Origin: Dehalococcoidia bacterium
Lineage (GTDB): Bacteria > Chloroflexota > Dehalococcoidia > JACPQF01
Reading direction: 5' to 3'
NCBI GenBank assembly: GCA_030650265.1
Contig: JAUSEJ010000517.1
Span: 1-5,563, forward strand
DNA: 5,563 nt
A program made the position numbers and the translations under genes. Under the pieces are notes generated by a model, which did not search any database, was not told the DNA's origin, and was given only the letters and a program-made list of their open reading frames with translations. Each line of letters opens with the position of its first letter. Positions within the stretch are counted from its first letter, which is position 1. Of the stretch, positions 5,482-5,563 are shown one piece after another.

Positions 5482-5562
5482 CTATTTGCCCCTGATCAGG
5501 CGATGGCCGCGCAAGCGAAGGCCTTTGCTGTCGAGAAGCTCCGTCCAGCGGTTGCGAGTCCC
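5482..5562 (-). CDS. 3' end of an unrecognised gene (partial, enters from right edge)
   Basis: The last 26 codons and a TAG stop (5484-5482) are visible; the residues include RWTELLDSKGLRLRGHRLIR followed by GK. I infer coding from comparison with 4193-4273: differences are concentrated at third or synonymous positions (GGG/GGA, three CGC/CGG, ACG/ACA, CTC/CTT, TTG/CTG), replacements are mostly mild (T/A, N/S, I/V), and the stop is conserved. Nothing here identifies the family. The gene would end about 300 nt upstream of hicA in the same direction and could belong to an upstream operon. Confidence 0.4.
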   Translation of the reverse strand, partial: GTRNRWTELLDSKGLRLRGHRLIRGK

Positions 5563-5563
5563 G

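Larger units (their letters stand above)
5241..5563 (-). repeat. Direct repeat copy 2, upstream of hicA (cut by window edge)
   Basis: This is the partner of 3953-4274, in the same orientation and essentially gap-free. It still aligns at the last base of the window, so the true repeat is longer. It supplies the promoter region of hicA. Its left limit is near 5241: similarity to copy 1 stops there, about 60 nt before the hicA start. Confidence 0.9.

Noticed and set aside
3953..5563. Integron cassette with attC sites
   Set aside because: The repeats lack the paired GTTRRRY and RYYYAAC core sites and the genes share one leader rather than each having its own site.
1..5563. tRNA, rRNA, CRISPR array or insertion sequence
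   Set aside because: No cloverleaf, rRNA-like segment, regularly spaced short repeat or transposase was seen on either strand.

Overview
All confidently identified genes lie on the minus strand, so transcription runs from right to left. The window splits into an electron-transfer operon (1-3937) and an accessory toxin-antitoxin block flanked by imperfect direct repeats (3953-5563). The source looks like a mid-GC bacterium, probably an anaerobe or facultative anaerobe that moves electrons between acyl-CoA dehydrogenases or NADH and a quinone pool. EtfB and FixC resemble those of environmental anaerobes such as Chloroflexota or Firmicutes, but that is an impression from sequence style and cannot be tested here. 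Strong AGGAGG-type ribosome binding sites and frequent GTG and TTG starts fit bacteria.

Electron-transfer operon: reading right to left, a perfect-consensus sigma-70 promoter (3909-3937) precedes an unusually long leader of about 318 nt. Then come fixC (flavoprotein:quinone oxidoreductase), fixX (ferredoxin-like iron-sulfur partner, overlapping fixC by ATGA), a 168-nt gap holding a hairpin, etfB/fixA, and etfA/fixB, which runs off the left edge close to its natural end. The four products form the FixABCX/ETF:quinone oxidoreductase module. EtfA and EtfB make the soluble FAD-binding heterodimer that takes electrons from dehydrogenases or NADH. FixC and FixX pass them to quinone and, if the complex bifurcates, to a low-potential acceptor. 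The leader contains a pyrimidine-rich stretch able to pair with the fixC ribosome binding site.

Accessory block: hicA and hicB (type II mRNA-cleaving toxin and its antitoxin, overlapping by ATGA) are followed by a small XRE-family helix-turn-helix gene. That gene resembles HigA-type antitoxins but has no toxin gene of its own here. The three genes sit between two direct repeats of about 310-320 bp (3953-4274 and 5241-5563, the latter cut by the window edge). Each repeat holds, in minus-strand order, the last codons of an unrecognised gene, a very well conserved 93-nt non-coding core with hairpins, and promoter-like sequence. One copy lies upstream of hicA and the other upstream of fixC. Recombination between the repeats would remove the toxin-antitoxin block.

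The parts most worth a second look are the repeat with its conserved core, the possible control of fixC translation by its leader, and the orphan XRE gene downstream of hicAB.
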